Positions 16,150 through 24,330 of a stretch of 38,278 nt of DNA are shown piece by piece. Where the stretch lies: NCBI GenBank assembly GCA_937922045.1, contig CAKZXA010000018.1, forward strand, positions 1 through 38,278. Reading direction: 5' to 3'. How positions within the stretch are numbered: the first letter of the stretch is position 1; the number at the start of each line of letters is the position of its first letter. The stretch is from an uncultured Acidimicrobiales bacterium (GTDB lineage: Bacteria; Actinomycetota; Acidimicrobiia; Acidimicrobiales; SZUA-35). The position numbers and the translations under genes are program-made. Below the pieces are notes generated by a model. The model made no database searches. It was given only the letters and a program-made list of their open reading frames with translations, and was not told the DNA's origin.

Positions 16150-16383
16150 ATGACCAACGATGTAGCCAATGACCCGACAAGCAACGGAGGCAACGTCCAC
16201 GTGTTCCCCGTGCCCGATATCAGCTGCGGACACTGCGTCTCAGCCATCACAGAGCAGGTTGAAACGGTGGACGGCGTCACCAGCCTCGACGTAAACCTCG
16301 ACAAGAAGTTGGTTACGGTCACTGGCGGCGACGCCACAGCCATCGTCGCCGCCATCGACGAGGCGGGCTACGACGTCGCCTGA
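16150..16383 (+). CDS. copZ: copper chaperone, heavy-metal-associated domain
   Basis: 77 aa single HMA domain. The metal site is DISCGHCVSAI (Cys-Gly-His-Cys) near residues 26-29, followed by the usual beta-alpha-beta pattern ending in IDEAGYDVA. It begins 13 bp after copA and is almost certainly co-transcribed, delivering Cu(I) to CopA in the cytosol. The CxHC variant of CxxC is frequent in actinobacterial CopZ. Residues 1-15 are a polar extension. Confidence 0.92.
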   Translation: MTNDVANDPTSNGGNVHVFPVPDISCGHCVSAITEQVETVDGVTSLDVNLDKKLVTVTGGDATAIVAAIDEAGYDVA

Positions 16384-16394
16384 GTCGCAGGATG

Positions 16395-18212
16395 CTAGCT
16401 AATACGACCAGCGAGACGAGCTGCTGTCTCGGCCTGTTCGAGCTGGGCATCGATAATATCGAGGCCCGCGTCCCAGAAGCCAGGATCGGCAAGGTCGCAA
16501 TCGACGATGGCGCCGAGGTCCTCGGGCGACATCGAACCGCCTGCCCGTAGAAGCTCAAGGTAGGCGGGGACAAAATCAGGACCCTGTTGTTCGTAGCGGG
16601 CATACACCGAAAGGGCCAAGAGCTGCCCGTAGGCATAGGCGTACACATAGCCAGGGGTTGCCATGAAGTGAGGGATGTACGACCACCAGATGGCGTAATC
16701 GTCGGTGAGTTCGACCGAGTCACCCATCATGTCGGTCTGTGATTTCATCCAGAGCTCGCCAAAGCGCTCAACCGCCAATTCGCCAACGTCGCGTCGTTCA
16801 ACGTGGCAACTGTGCTCGAAACGATTCATCGCCACCTGTCGAAACACGGTAGCGATGGCGTCGTCGACGGTCGAAGCCAGCAAGGCGAAGCGCTCAGCCG
16901 GATCCTCGAGCATCTCAAGCAACCGGTTGTTTGTCACGGTCTCCCCAAAAACCGAGGCTGTCTCGGCCAGTGTTAAGGGTGTCGACTGGTGGAAGATTCC
17001 CTGCTCACGGGCTAGGTAGCCATGCACGCCATGACCAAGTTCATGAGCCAGCGTGAGCACGTCTCGAGATCGTCCCGTCCAGTTCAGCAGCACGTAGGGG
17101 TGGTCGCTTGGGACCGAGTAGGCGCAGAAGGCACCGGGCTGCTTGCCAGGGCGTAGTGGAGCATCGATCCATTCCTCATCGATGAAGCGGCCGACGATGC
17201 TGGCCAGTTCGGGAGAAAACGAGGCGTAGGCATCCCGCACAACACTCGTGGCCTCGGTCCAACCGATTCTCTGCTCAGAATCGATCATCGAGGCCATGCG
17301 ATCGTAATCGGCGAGCCGATCAACGCCCATCGCTTGGGCCTTGAGGCGATACCACCGCTGCGGAATGTCATAGCGAGCGACCACCGCCGAGACCAGTGCC
17401 TCGACCGACTCATCCGATGCCTCGTTCGACAGATTGCGGCTGGAGATCCAGCTCGGAAAACTGCGCAACCGGTCATGGACCGACTTATCGAGCAAGAGCG
17501 TGTTGTAGATAAAGGCCCTTGTCTTGACGTCCTCGGCCAGACCTGCAGTCACGGCCTTGGCCGCCTGAGCTCGCTGCTCGCGTACCGGAGCCTGGAGGAG
17601 CGAGAGACCTTCCTCCAGCGAAGCGGTCCGCGTTTCGTCGCCATCAGGCAACTCCACCTGGATCATGGAGGTCAGTTCGGAGAACAGTCGAACCCAGGAC
17701 GAGGCTCCGGTCACCGATGTCTCGATCAGCACCTGCTCTTGGCCTTCTTCGAGCATGTAGGGGCGGTTTCGGCGAGTGTTCTCGAGGTGGTGCCGGCAGA
17801 AGGCCAAACGTTCATCGCTCAGCAGGTCGACGGCCCGAGCATCGTCGATGGCCGCAAACTCAAGATCGATGAAAACAAGCTGCGAGCCGATCCCGGTAGC
17901 CCTCTCCTCTACCTGCTGCATCATGGCCGCATTTTCAACGACCTGCGTGTTCTCGGTATAACGCAGCATGCCGAAATGCCCAGCTCGGCTGACCAACTCT
18001 TGTATCTCGGCCAGACCGTTCATGAGCTGAGCCAATTCGCCGGAATCGGCATCACCGATGCGCCCCCGCCACTGCACAAGCTCGGCAGCCTTGGCATCGG
18101 CGCGATCCAGAAGCTCTCGTGGATCACTAGCGCCATCGAGCAATGAGCTGAGATCCCACGCCACCTCTGACGCTTTCAGATCTGCCTCGTTCGGAGTAGC
18201 GACTTCAGACAT
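16395..18212 (-). CDS. pepF: oligoendopeptidase F (M3 family metallopeptidase)
   Basis: 605 aa cytosolic zinc peptidase of the M3B group. The zinc-binding HELGHGVHG is at about residues 390-398, with the downstream Glu in LAETASVFGE as third ligand. The N-terminal part is an all-helical lid (residues 1-200), as in PepF. No signal peptide is seen. ATG 18212 has AAGGAAG about 8-11 nt upstream. The gene follows pheT by 44 bp on the same strand and converges with copZ (11-bp gap). Confidence 0.94.
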   Translation of the reverse strand: MSEVATPNEADLKASEVAWDLSSLLDGASDPRELLDRADAKAAELVQWRGRIGDADSGELAQLMNGLAEIQELVSRAGHFGMLRYTENTQVVENAAMMQQVEERATGIGSQLVFIDLEFAAIDDARAVDLLSDERLAFCRHHLENTRRNRPYMLEEGQEQVLIETSVTGASSWVRLFSELTSMIQVELPDGDETRTASLEEGLSLLQAPVREQRAQAAKAVTAGLAEDVKTRAFIYNTLLLDKSVHDRLRSFPSWISSRNLSNEASDESVEALVSAVVARYDIPQRWYRLKAQAMGVDRLADYDRMASMIDSEQRIGWTEATSVVRDAYASFSPELASIVGRFIDEEWIDAPLRPGKQPGAFCAYSVPSDHPYVLLNWTGRSRDVLTLAHELGHGVHGYLAREQGIFHQSTPLTLAETASVFGETVTNNRLLEMLEDPAERFALLASTVDDAIATVFRQVAMNRFEHSCHVERRDVGELAVERFGELWMKSQTDMMGDSVELTDDYAIWWSYIPHFMATPGYVYAYAYGQLLALSVYARYEQQGPDFVPAYLELLRAGGSMSPEDLGAIVDCDLADPGFWDAGLDIIDAQLEQAETAARLAGRIS

Positions 18213-18256
18213 GTCTCGTCTTCCTTTTGCTGAGCGGTGGTGGTTATCTCGCGACG

Positions 18257-20629
18257 TTAGCGGATCTCGGCCTTGTGCTTCATCCCAACCTGGTCGATGC
18301 AGGCCTGGCGAACTTTGGCCACCTCTTCATCGGTCAGTGTTCGGTCCAAGGCTTGCACCCGGAGGCGATAGGCCAGCGAGCGAACGCCGGGCCCGAGCTG
18401 CTCGCTGCGGAATACATCAAACAGTTCGACAGACTCGATCATGCCGTCGCCGGCCTTCTTCATCGTGCGGGAGAGGTCGGTGGCCGGAACCTCATCGGAC
18501 GTGACGAAGGCGAGATCGAAGTCTGACGACGGATAGACCGAGACCCGCTTATATTTCGGCACGGTGGAGAGAGCTGCCAACACAGGCGCTACAGCCACCT
18601 CAAACCAGGCGACCCGTCCATCTATCGAATAGTTTTCCAGCACGGCAGGATCGATTTCGCCGACGGAACCGATCGTACGGCCGCGGAAGCTCACGACAGC
18701 CGAACGTGTCGGGTGAAGTCCAGCCACTACCTCGTTCGCGATGCTCAGGCCCGCCATGTTCGTGCGGGCCGCAAAGTCGTAGAGCCAGCCGACGGCGGTC
18801 TCGGCCGCACTCGTCGGCGCCGCATCGAATCCCGATCCGATCACGGCCACGCGCTCAGGCTCGTTCGGCAACGTGTCGTCGGTGGCCTCGAAGACAACGC
18901 CTAGTTCATAGAGGCGAACCGGGCCGTTGCGGTAGGCCTGGTTACGCACCAAGGCCTTGAGCAGCCCTGGGAGCAGCGAGGTTCGGAGTATCGACTCCTC
19001 GACCACCAACGGGTTGACCAGGCTCAATCCATCTTCGCTCAGCCCGGCGCGACTCAGATCGTTGGGGGCCAGAAACGGTATCGGCATCGCTTCGGAGAAG
19101 CCTGCCCCGAGTAGGGCTCGCCGCAACCTACGCCGATTGCGTTGATCCTCGCTTAGTCCGCCAGCCTGTTCAGGCGTCGGCACTCGCTTACCCGACTTGT
19201 CGTAGCCGTTGTGCCGTGCGATCTCTTCAATGACGTCGATCTCGATCGACGAATCGGGGCGCCAACTCGGAATGGTCACCTGCAGGGCTTGACCGTCGGT
19301 GGCTAGTTCGCTGGTGAATCCAATGGGATCGAGGAGATCAGCCATCTCGATCGCTGACAGCTCGGTGTTCAACAGATCGTTGGTTCGCTGCACCCGCACC
19401 GTTACCGGCGTTGTGGGCGCACGGTTGCCGTCGACCACCACATGACCGGCGGCGACTTTCGCCCCACAGAGCTCAATGGCCAGCTCGGCGAACCGATCGA
19501 GGGCCCGTTCGATACCGAGGGGATCGACCCCTCGCTCAAAACGGGTGGAAGCTTCCGAGCGCAGCCCGAGCCGGCGGGAGGTCTTGGCGATCGTCATCCG
19601 ATCCCACACCGCAGCCTCCAACAAGACCGAGGTGGTCGCATCGCTGATCTCGGTCGATGCGCCGCCCATGACACCGGCAAGACCGATCGGCGTATCGTCA
19701 GCGTCGACGATTACGCCATCGTCGGGCGTGATCGGACGTTCTATTTCGTCAAGGGTGATGATCGATTCACCAGCGCGGCCCATGCGAACACCGAGGCGAC
19801 CATTCTTGACCAGGCCGAGGTCGTAGGTGTGGTTCGGTTGCCCTAGTTCAAGCATGACGTAGTTCGAGATGTCGACGATCGAATTGATCGGCCTCATACC
19901 AGCAGCGATCAAACGAGACGCCATCCAGGCTGGCGAGTCCCCGACCGAGACATTCTCCAGAACCCGGGCGCCAAAGCGGGGGCAGAGATCGCCGTCTTGA
20001 ACGTCGATCGTGATCAGCGAAGACGCTGCTGGCTCGACCTCAGAAACAGTTGGCGTCGGCGGGCTGAACGGCACGCCGATCCGAGCGGCCAGATCCCGGG
20101 TAATGCCGATGACGGAGAGAGCGTCAGGCCGGTTGCCTTCAATGTCGAGGTCGAAGACCACGTCGCTCTGGGCTCCAAGCGCTGACGCCAGCGTCTCACC
20201 AACGGGCAGCGAGGAGTCGAGGATCATGATGCCATCGGCGTCCTCACCCAATTCGAGCTCTGATGATGAACAGATCATGCCGTTCGACCATTCACCTCGG
20301 AGCTTACGACGAGCGATTTCCAGACCGCCCGGCATCACGGTGCCAAGGGTGGCGAGGGGCACGAGGTCGCCTTCGGCCATGTTGAAGGCACCACAACAGA
20401 TCTGCAGCGGCTCGCCATCTCCCGCGTCAACATCGACGAGCTGAATCTTGTCGGCCTCGGGATGGCTTCGCAAGGCGAGAACCTTGGCCACAACGATGCC
20501 GTCCCACGAGGGCCCGGTGGTTGCGACGTCCTCCACCACCATGCCGAGATCGGTCATGGTGGCTGCCAGTTCATCCGGCTCACCGGTGAGCGGGGCGAAC
20601 TCCTGCATCCAGGAATGTAGTGCTTTCAT
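18257..20629 (-). CDS. pheT: phenylalanine--tRNA ligase beta subunit
   Basis: 790 aa, full length for the bacterial beta chain, partner of PheS in an alpha2-beta2 enzyme. Domains in order: EMAP-like tRNA-binding OB fold at about 40-150 (VVAKVLALRSHPEADKI), the B3/B4 editing domain at about 210-390 (GVMGGASTEI, LEAAVW), B5 near 400-470, a catalytic-like core, and the C-terminal FDX-ACB anticodon domain ending in QVGMKHKAEIR. It starts 51 bp after pheS. Confidence 0.97.
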   Translation of the reverse strand: MKALHSWMQEFAPLTGEPDELAATMTDLGMVVEDVATTGPSWDGIVVAKVLALRSHPEADKIQLVDVDAGDGEPLQICCGAFNMAEGDLVPLATLGTVMPGGLEIARRKLRGEWSNGMICSSSELELGEDADGIMILDSSLPVGETLASALGAQSDVVFDLDIEGNRPDALSVIGITRDLAARIGVPFSPPTPTVSEVEPAASSLITIDVQDGDLCPRFGARVLENVSVGDSPAWMASRLIAAGMRPINSIVDISNYVMLELGQPNHTYDLGLVKNGRLGVRMGRAGESIITLDEIERPITPDDGVIVDADDTPIGLAGVMGGASTEISDATTSVLLEAAVWDRMTIAKTSRRLGLRSEASTRFERGVDPLGIERALDRFAELAIELCGAKVAAGHVVVDGNRAPTTPVTVRVQRTNDLLNTELSAIEMADLLDPIGFTSELATDGQALQVTIPSWRPDSSIEIDVIEEIARHNGYDKSGKRVPTPEQAGGLSEDQRNRRRLRRALLGAGFSEAMPIPFLAPNDLSRAGLSEDGLSLVNPLVVEESILRTSLLPGLLKALVRNQAYRNGPVRLYELGVVFEATDDTLPNEPERVAVIGSGFDAAPTSAAETAVGWLYDFAARTNMAGLSIANEVVAGLHPTRSAVVSFRGRTIGSVGEIDPAVLENYSIDGRVAWFEVAVAPVLAALSTVPKYKRVSVYPSSDFDLAFVTSDEVPATDLSRTMKKAGDGMIESVELFDVFRSEQLGPGVRSLAYRLRVQALDRTLTDEEVAKVRQACIDQVGMKHKAEIR

Positions 20630-20680
20630 CTCGTTGCTCGTCTTCTCTTCGTCTTCTGATCCGGGCGGGTGAGGTCTGAT

Positions 20681-21679
20681 CTAGAACTGGCGAATGAAGC
20701 GGATATCGTTCGTGAACGCTTCACGGATGTCATCGACACCAAACTTCATCATGGCCAGGCGGTCGATGCCGAAGCCGAAGGCGAAGCCAGACCACTCTTC
20801 AGGGTCGATGCCCCCAGCCTTCAAAACGTTGGGGTGGACCATGCCGCAACCTCCCAGCTCTAGCCACGAACCATCGGGGAGCTGGATATCAAATTCAGCC
20901 GAGGGCTCGGTGAACGGGAAATGGTTCGGGCGTAGTCGAGACGAGAAGTCCGAACCGAAATAGCTATCGGTGAACGCCTCGATGGTGCCCGCGAGGTCGG
21001 CCAGCGAGATGCCCTTGTCGATCACGAGGCCTTCGATCTGCTGGAAGACCGAGAGATGGGTTGAATCTGCGGTGTCACGCCGGAACACTCGCCCAGGGGC
21101 GACGATGTAGATAGGCGGCTCTTGGGTGAGCATCGCCCGGATCTGCACCGGCGAGGTATGGGTGCGCAGCAGGGTGCTGCCCGGTTCGCCATGTTCCACA
21201 TAAATTGTGTCAAAGCCGTCTCGCGCCGGATGGCCCGGCGGGATGTTCAAGGCATCGAAGTTGTGCCAGTCAGTTTCGACCTGCGGCCCCTCAGCCACGC
21301 GAAACCCCATGCCGGCAAAGACATCTTCTAAGGCTTCCCAGGCTTGGGTAACGATGTGGGCGTGCCCGATATGCGCCGACTCGCTCACCTCGGTCAGATC
21401 GAGACGTTCCGTCTCCATCTGGGCAACTCGCTCCACAGCGGCGATCTCACTACGACGGGTTTCGAGAGCTTGCTCGATGCGAGCCCGTACCTCATTGAGC
21501 GCCTGGCCGGCGGCCTTACGATCCTCGGGCGGCAGTGAGCCGAGATCCCGCCGGGCCAGTGTCAGCGGCGCTCCCTTACCAACGACGTCGGTCTGAACGT
21601 CGGTGAGCTGTTCGCTGTCGGCTGCCGCTGTGATCGTGGCCAACGCATCAGCTTCGAGTTGTGGAAGGTTGTCAATCAT
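20681..21679 (-). CDS. pheS: phenylalanine--tRNA ligase alpha subunit
   Basis: 332 aa catalytic chain of a class II synthetase. An N-terminal coiled-coil (about residues 5-80, rich in Ala/Arg/Glu) binds tRNA-Phe. Class II motif 2 is in RVFRRDTADSTHLSVFQQIEGLV and motif 3 in GFAFGFGIDRLAMMKFG; LRTHTSPVQIR is typical. A TTG at 21694 would add five residues, but the ATG at 21679 is the more usual start and has GAGCGAGAA upstream. It lies 30 bp after the SpoU methyltransferase and probably belongs to the infC transcript. Confidence 0.97.
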   Translation of the reverse strand: MIDNLPQLEADALATITAAADSEQLTDVQTDVVGKGAPLTLARRDLGSLPPEDRKAAGQALNEVRARIEQALETRRSEIAAVERVAQMETERLDLTEVSESAHIGHAHIVTQAWEALEDVFAGMGFRVAEGPQVETDWHNFDALNIPPGHPARDGFDTIYVEHGEPGSTLLRTHTSPVQIRAMLTQEPPIYIVAPGRVFRRDTADSTHLSVFQQIEGLVIDKGISLADLAGTIEAFTDSYFGSDFSSRLRPNHFPFTEPSAEFDIQLPDGSWLELGGCGMVHPNVLKAGGIDPEEWSGFAFGFGIDRLAMMKFGVDDIREAFTNDIRFIRQF

Positions 21680-21709
21680 GCAGTTCTCGCTCAAAATCTT
21701 GGTCGAAAT

Positions 21710-22540
21710 CTAAGGGGTGTGTTTGCGTCGCTGGCGGGCTGCCTCGAAACAAAGGACAGCGGTCGCCGCTGCTACATTCAGCGATTCGACGTCGTCAGCC
21801 ATCGGAATCGTCACCATGTCGTCGCTACTGGCCTTGGCCTCTGGCGAGAGACCACGTGGTTCATTGCCGACCAGGATGACGGCACGCCGTAAATCATAGG
21901 CGTCATAAGGAATTGCGTCGGGGGAAATATCGGCCGAAACGATGGTCCGTCCGTGGGTAGCAGCGACATTCACCAGCGAACCATACTCATTCGCACTGAC
22001 GACGGGTACCCGCAGAATTGAGCCGGCACTCGCCCTCACGACCTTCGGGCTGAAGGCATCGACGGTGTCACCAACCATCACGACACCGGCCGCCCCGGAG
22101 GCTTCGGCCGTTCGGAGGATGGCACCAAGGTTGCCGGGATCGCGGACCTGGTCGACGCCGAGGAGATGTCCATCACGACCAAGGTCCTCAAACGTCCAGG
22201 TCGGCATCTCGACGACGGCCGCTACCGGTTGAGGGTTTTTTGGATCCAGAACAACGCTCAGTACCGACGACTCGGCCACGAACACCTCAGGATCTCCGCC
22301 TCCGGCCTTCACCTGGAAATCGACGGGTTCATCCAACGACACCAGCAAATCTTGGGCCGTGTCGCCAACATAGATCTCCTTGACCCGGCACGGGCTTCGC
22401 AACGCATCGGCGACAAGCACCGGACCGTCAACCACGAAGACCCGCTCCTCGGAGCGGGTCTTGCGGCGTTGGACCAGCAATCGAAGCCGCTTGATCCGTG
22501 GGTTCTTGGCGCTGACCGGGACTGGCTCAAGCTCAGTCAT
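21710..22540 (-). CDS. SpoU/TrmH-family RNA 2'-O-methyltransferase (TsnR/RlmB-like)
   Basis: 276 aa. An N-terminal L30e-like RNA-binding domain (NPRIKRLRLLVQRRK ... VFVVDGPVLVADAL) is followed by the knotted SPOUT domain: motif 1 VRDPGNLGAILRTAEASGA, motif 2 VILVGNEPRGLSPEA, motif 3 IPMADDVESLNVAAATAVLCFEA. It would methylate a ribose in rRNA using SAM; the exact site cannot be read from sequence. The same position between rplT and pheS holds tsnR in Mycobacterium, from memory. An AGGGAG lies 10 nt before ATG 22540. Confidence 0.92.
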   Translation of the reverse strand: MTELEPVPVSAKNPRIKRLRLLVQRRKTRSEERVFVVDGPVLVADALRSPCRVKEIYVGDTAQDLLVSLDEPVDFQVKAGGGDPEVFVAESSVLSVVLDPKNPQPVAAVVEMPTWTFEDLGRDGHLLGVDQVRDPGNLGAILRTAEASGAAGVVMVGDTVDAFSPKVVRASAGSILRVPVVSANEYGSLVNVAATHGRTIVSADISPDAIPYDAYDLRRAVILVGNEPRGLSPEAKASSDDMVTIPMADDVESLNVAAATAVLCFEAARQRRKHTP

Positions 22541-22554
22541 GATCGAGCGACTCC

Positions 22555-22917
22555 CTACGCTGCGGTTTCGGCACCCTCGGCGACCTTGACCAAAGCGGTA
22601 AAGGCGGCCGGGTCGGAAACGGCCAACTCGGCGAGGACCTTGCGATCCACCTCGACTTCAGCATTCTTCAGGCCATTGATGAAGCGGCTGTAGGTTGTGT
22701 CGTTCTGGCGGCACGCAGCATTGATGCGCTGTATCCACAGTCGGCGAAACTCACCCTTGCGGGCACGGCGATCGCGGAAGGCATAGTTACCCGAGTGCAT
22801 GACCTGCTCGTTGGCAGCTCGCACACTACGGCTCTTGTTGCCGTAGTAACCTTTGGCCCGCTCAAGTGTTTGCCTGCGGCGCTTCTTCGAATGGACGGAG
22901 CGTTTTACTCGTGCCAT
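22555..22917 (-). CDS. rplT: 50S ribosomal protein L20
   Basis: 120 aa. The start [15 protein letters not shown] and [34 protein letters not shown] are L20 hallmarks. It binds 23S rRNA early in assembly and, in studied bacteria, represses its own operon. AGAGGAGAAG lies ahead of the ATG. The 118-bp gap to rpmI holds two stable hairpins that could be its mRNA target. It ends in a short Ala/Glu tail. Confidence 0.98.
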   Translation of the reverse strand: MARVKRSVHSKKRRRQTLERAKGYYGNKSRSVRAANEQVMHSGNYAFRDRRARKGEFRRLWIQRINAACRQNDTTYSRFINGLKNAEVEVDRKVLAELAVSDPAAFTALVKVAEGAETAA

Positions 22918-22956
22918 CTCACTTCTCCTCTAGAACGTAAATTTGTACTGTGAGCT

Positions 22957-23015
22957 GAGCCACCTCGATTGCTGACGAGGTGGCTCGATTGCGAACCAGC
23001 TTCTATCAGCTGGCT
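22957..23015 (-). promoter_or_regulatory. two hairpins in the rpmI-rplT spacer
   Basis: 22957-22986 is a perfect 11-bp inverted repeat (GAGCCACCTCG and complement) with an 8-nt loop. 22994-23015 is an 8-bp stem, one GU pair, with a 6-nt loop. Neither is followed by a T-run, so terminators are unlikely. Their place before rplT suggests an L20-binding or processing element; L20 autoregulation is known in other bacteria but by different structures. Confidence 0.6.
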
Positions 23016-23035
23016 AACGTTGAATTTGAGATCCT

Positions 23036-23230
23036 CTAGCTCGAGAGCATTCGCTTGATGCGATCGCTATCAGCCTTGGCTACTTCGATGTCACCAGTCA
23101 GACGACGCTTGCGTCGGCTCGACTTCTTCTCAAGGAAGTGGTTCAGGTTCTTGCTCCGGCGCGTGAGCTTGCCACTACCGGTTACTTTGAAGCGCTTCTT
23201 GGCGCCCTTGTGCGTCTTCATTTTTGACAT
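23036..23230 (-). CDS. rpmI: 50S ribosomal protein L35
   Basis: 64 aa, normal length. The sequence MSKMKTHKGAKKRFKVTGSG and the basic stretch NHFLEKKSSRRKRRL are diagnostic. The ATG at 23230 follows an AGGAGA Shine-Dalgarno 7-8 nt upstream. The frame stays open through the end of infC, but that extension is only the out-of-frame shadow of the infC repeat region. It lies 73 bp after infC. Confidence 0.97.
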   Translation of the reverse strand: MSKMKTHKGAKKRFKVTGSGKLTRRSKNLNHFLEKKSSRRKRRLTGDIEVAKADSDRIKRMLSS

Positions 23231-23303
23231 GGGAATCTCCTGGGAGTCTCCGTACGGTTCAATGGAGGATGATGCCCGTCCAGCAAGCGGATCGGACTCG
23301 ATT

Positions 23304-24017
23304 TTAGGCTGTGGGTTCTTCGCCGCCCACATTGTCTGCGTTGGCTTCAACTGCAGCAGCAACTGGTTCTTGGGGTACCGCCGCAGCCGGAGCTGGGGGC
23401 GGAACTGGTGCCGCCGCAGCCGGAGCTGGGGGCGGAACTGGAGCCGAAGCTTCAGCGATCTGGGCATCGGTTGGCGGCTCTGGCCGCTTTCTCTTGCCCT
23501 TTTTGGAATCTGGTCCAAGAACCATCGTCATATTGCGTCCGTCGAGCCTTGGGTAGTTCTCGATCTTGGCATAGTCCTCGACTCGCTCAGCGATGTTGTC
23601 GAGGATTCGCTTTCCGAGTTCGGGGTGTGTGACCTCACGCCCTCGGAACATGATCGTGATCTTTACCTTGTGGCCCTCCTGGAGGAACTTCTCAACCTTT
23701 TTGGTCTTTGTATCGAAGTCACCACTACCGATCTTGGGACGGTATTTCATCTCCTTGACCGTGATATTGGTGGCCTTCTTACGCGATTCCTTCTGACGCT
23801 GTGCCGCTTCGTACTTGTACTTGCCGTAGTCCATGATGCGACAGACCGGCGGGTTCGCCTTGTCGGCTACCTCGACGAGGTCGAGGTCTAACTCGCGGGC
23901 AAGTGAAAGCGCCTGCGGCATTGGTTTGATACCAAGCTGTTCACCGGTCGGACCGATCACTCTGACTTCTCGCGCACGGATCTTGTCGTTGATCCGTGGC
24001 TCTGGCGACGGTGCTAT
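23304..24017 (-). CDS. infC: translation initiation factor IF-3 (non-canonical AUA start)
   Basis: 237 aa from ATA 24017. IF-3 binds the 30S subunit and rejects wrong start codons. The N-domain begins PRINDKIRAREVRVIGPTGEQ, then a linker (ARELDLDLVEVADKANPPVCRIMDYGKYKYE) and the C-domain (KEMKYRPKIGSGDFDTK ... FRGREVTHPELG). The conserved RINDKIR lies upstream of the first ordinary start, a GTG at 23960, so a start there would delete part of the fold. An in-frame TGA stands two codons before the ATA. AGGAG (24031-24027) is 9 nt from the ATA. E. coli infC starts with AUU for autoregulation, so AUA here is credible. The C-terminus carries an Ala/Pro-rich tail of about 55 residues with an 11-residue tandem duplication. 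Confidence 0.9.
   Translation of the reverse strand: MAPSPEPRINDKIRAREVRVIGPTGEQLGIKPMPQALSLARELDLDLVEVADKANPPVCRIMDYGKYKYEAAQRQKESRKKATNITVKEMKYRPKIGSGDFDTKTKKVEKFLQEGHKVKITIMFRGREVTHPELGKRILDNIAERVEDYAKIENYPRLDGRNMTMVLGPDSKKGKRKRPEPPTDAQIAEASAPVPPPAPAAAAPVPPPAPAAAVPQEPVAAAVEANADNVGGEEPTA
23380..23445. repeat. 33-bp tandem duplication in the infC 3' end
   Basis: Two adjacent 33-bp units (23380-23412 and 23413-23445) differ at one base. They encode two near-identical 11-residue Ala/Pro-rich blocks (PVPPPAPAAA with one more Ala) in the IF-3 tail. Near identity suggests a recent duplication. Confidence 0.9.
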
Positions 24018-24034
24018 AGCCGATCACTCCTCAT
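24014..24034 (-). CDS. six-codon upstream ORF overlapping the infC start
   Basis: ATG at 24034 opens a short ORF, Met-Arg-Ser-Asp-Arg-Leu, whose TAG stop (24016-24014) overlaps the ATA start of infC (24017-24015) within CTATAG. It has its own AAGGAG (24051-24046), 11 nt upstream. The infC Shine-Dalgarno lies inside it. Terminating ribosomes would be placed exactly on the AUA, so it may couple or regulate infC initiation. Translation of the ORF is not proven. Confidence 0.5.
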   Translation of the reverse strand: MRSDRL

Positions 24035-24045
24035 ACCGTTGGATT

Positions 24046-24112
24046 CTCCTTCGTTTGTCTACTGTGAAGCGAAGAAAAGAAGGAGGTCGACGAGCGCTGA
24101 AAGCGATCGTCG
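24046..24112 (-). promoter_or_regulatory. infC leader: hairpin and possible Shine-Dalgarno sequestering helix
   Basis: On the minus strand a hairpin (24112-24088: CGACGA, one mismatch, CGCT, loop TTC, AGCG, TCGTCG) is followed by a pyrimidine run. Within that run CTCCTTC (24085-24079) is perfectly complementary to GAAGGAG (24052-24046), the Shine-Dalgarno of the upstream ORF, with a 26-nt loop. The two structures nearly abut. This could be an attenuator or ribosome-access switch for IF-3/L20 feedback; the pairing is seen, the role is inferred. Confidence 0.45.
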
Positions 24113-24330
24113 CCCGGACAACGGGTTCAGAATCTCAAGACATGCGACGGTCTCCCGCCAGTCATGAGCTGAAATCGAGGACCTGGGCGCACGTTACCGT
24201 GGCCAGGTGGGGCCGAGACCCTCTTCTTTGTCTTAACCGAATAAAGGCTAGCAGCACTTTAGGCTGATTGGGCAACCAGCGAGCCGTTCGGCCACGATCA
24301 GAGCCTCGACAGCCGGATATGGTTTGAGCC
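24113..24330. other. divergent promoter region between infC and the DUF1844-like gene
   Basis: No gene. On the plus strand TATGGT (24318-24323) lies 7 nt before the ATG at 24331, fitting a leaderless start for the DUF1844-like gene. On the minus strand TTGCCC (24275-24270) followed by CTAGCC/TAGCCT about 18-19 bp on could be the infC promoter, but the match is poor. Confidence 0.4.

Noticed and set aside
23231-23518. N-terminal extension of L35
   Set aside because: It is the shadow of the infC tail repeats (Arg/Leu-rich) and precedes a perfect L35 start with a good Shine-Dalgarno.
23304-23960. infC starting at GTG 23960
   Set aside because: This start would remove the conserved RINDKIR segment, and it lacks a Shine-Dalgarno; the ATA at 24017 fits better.
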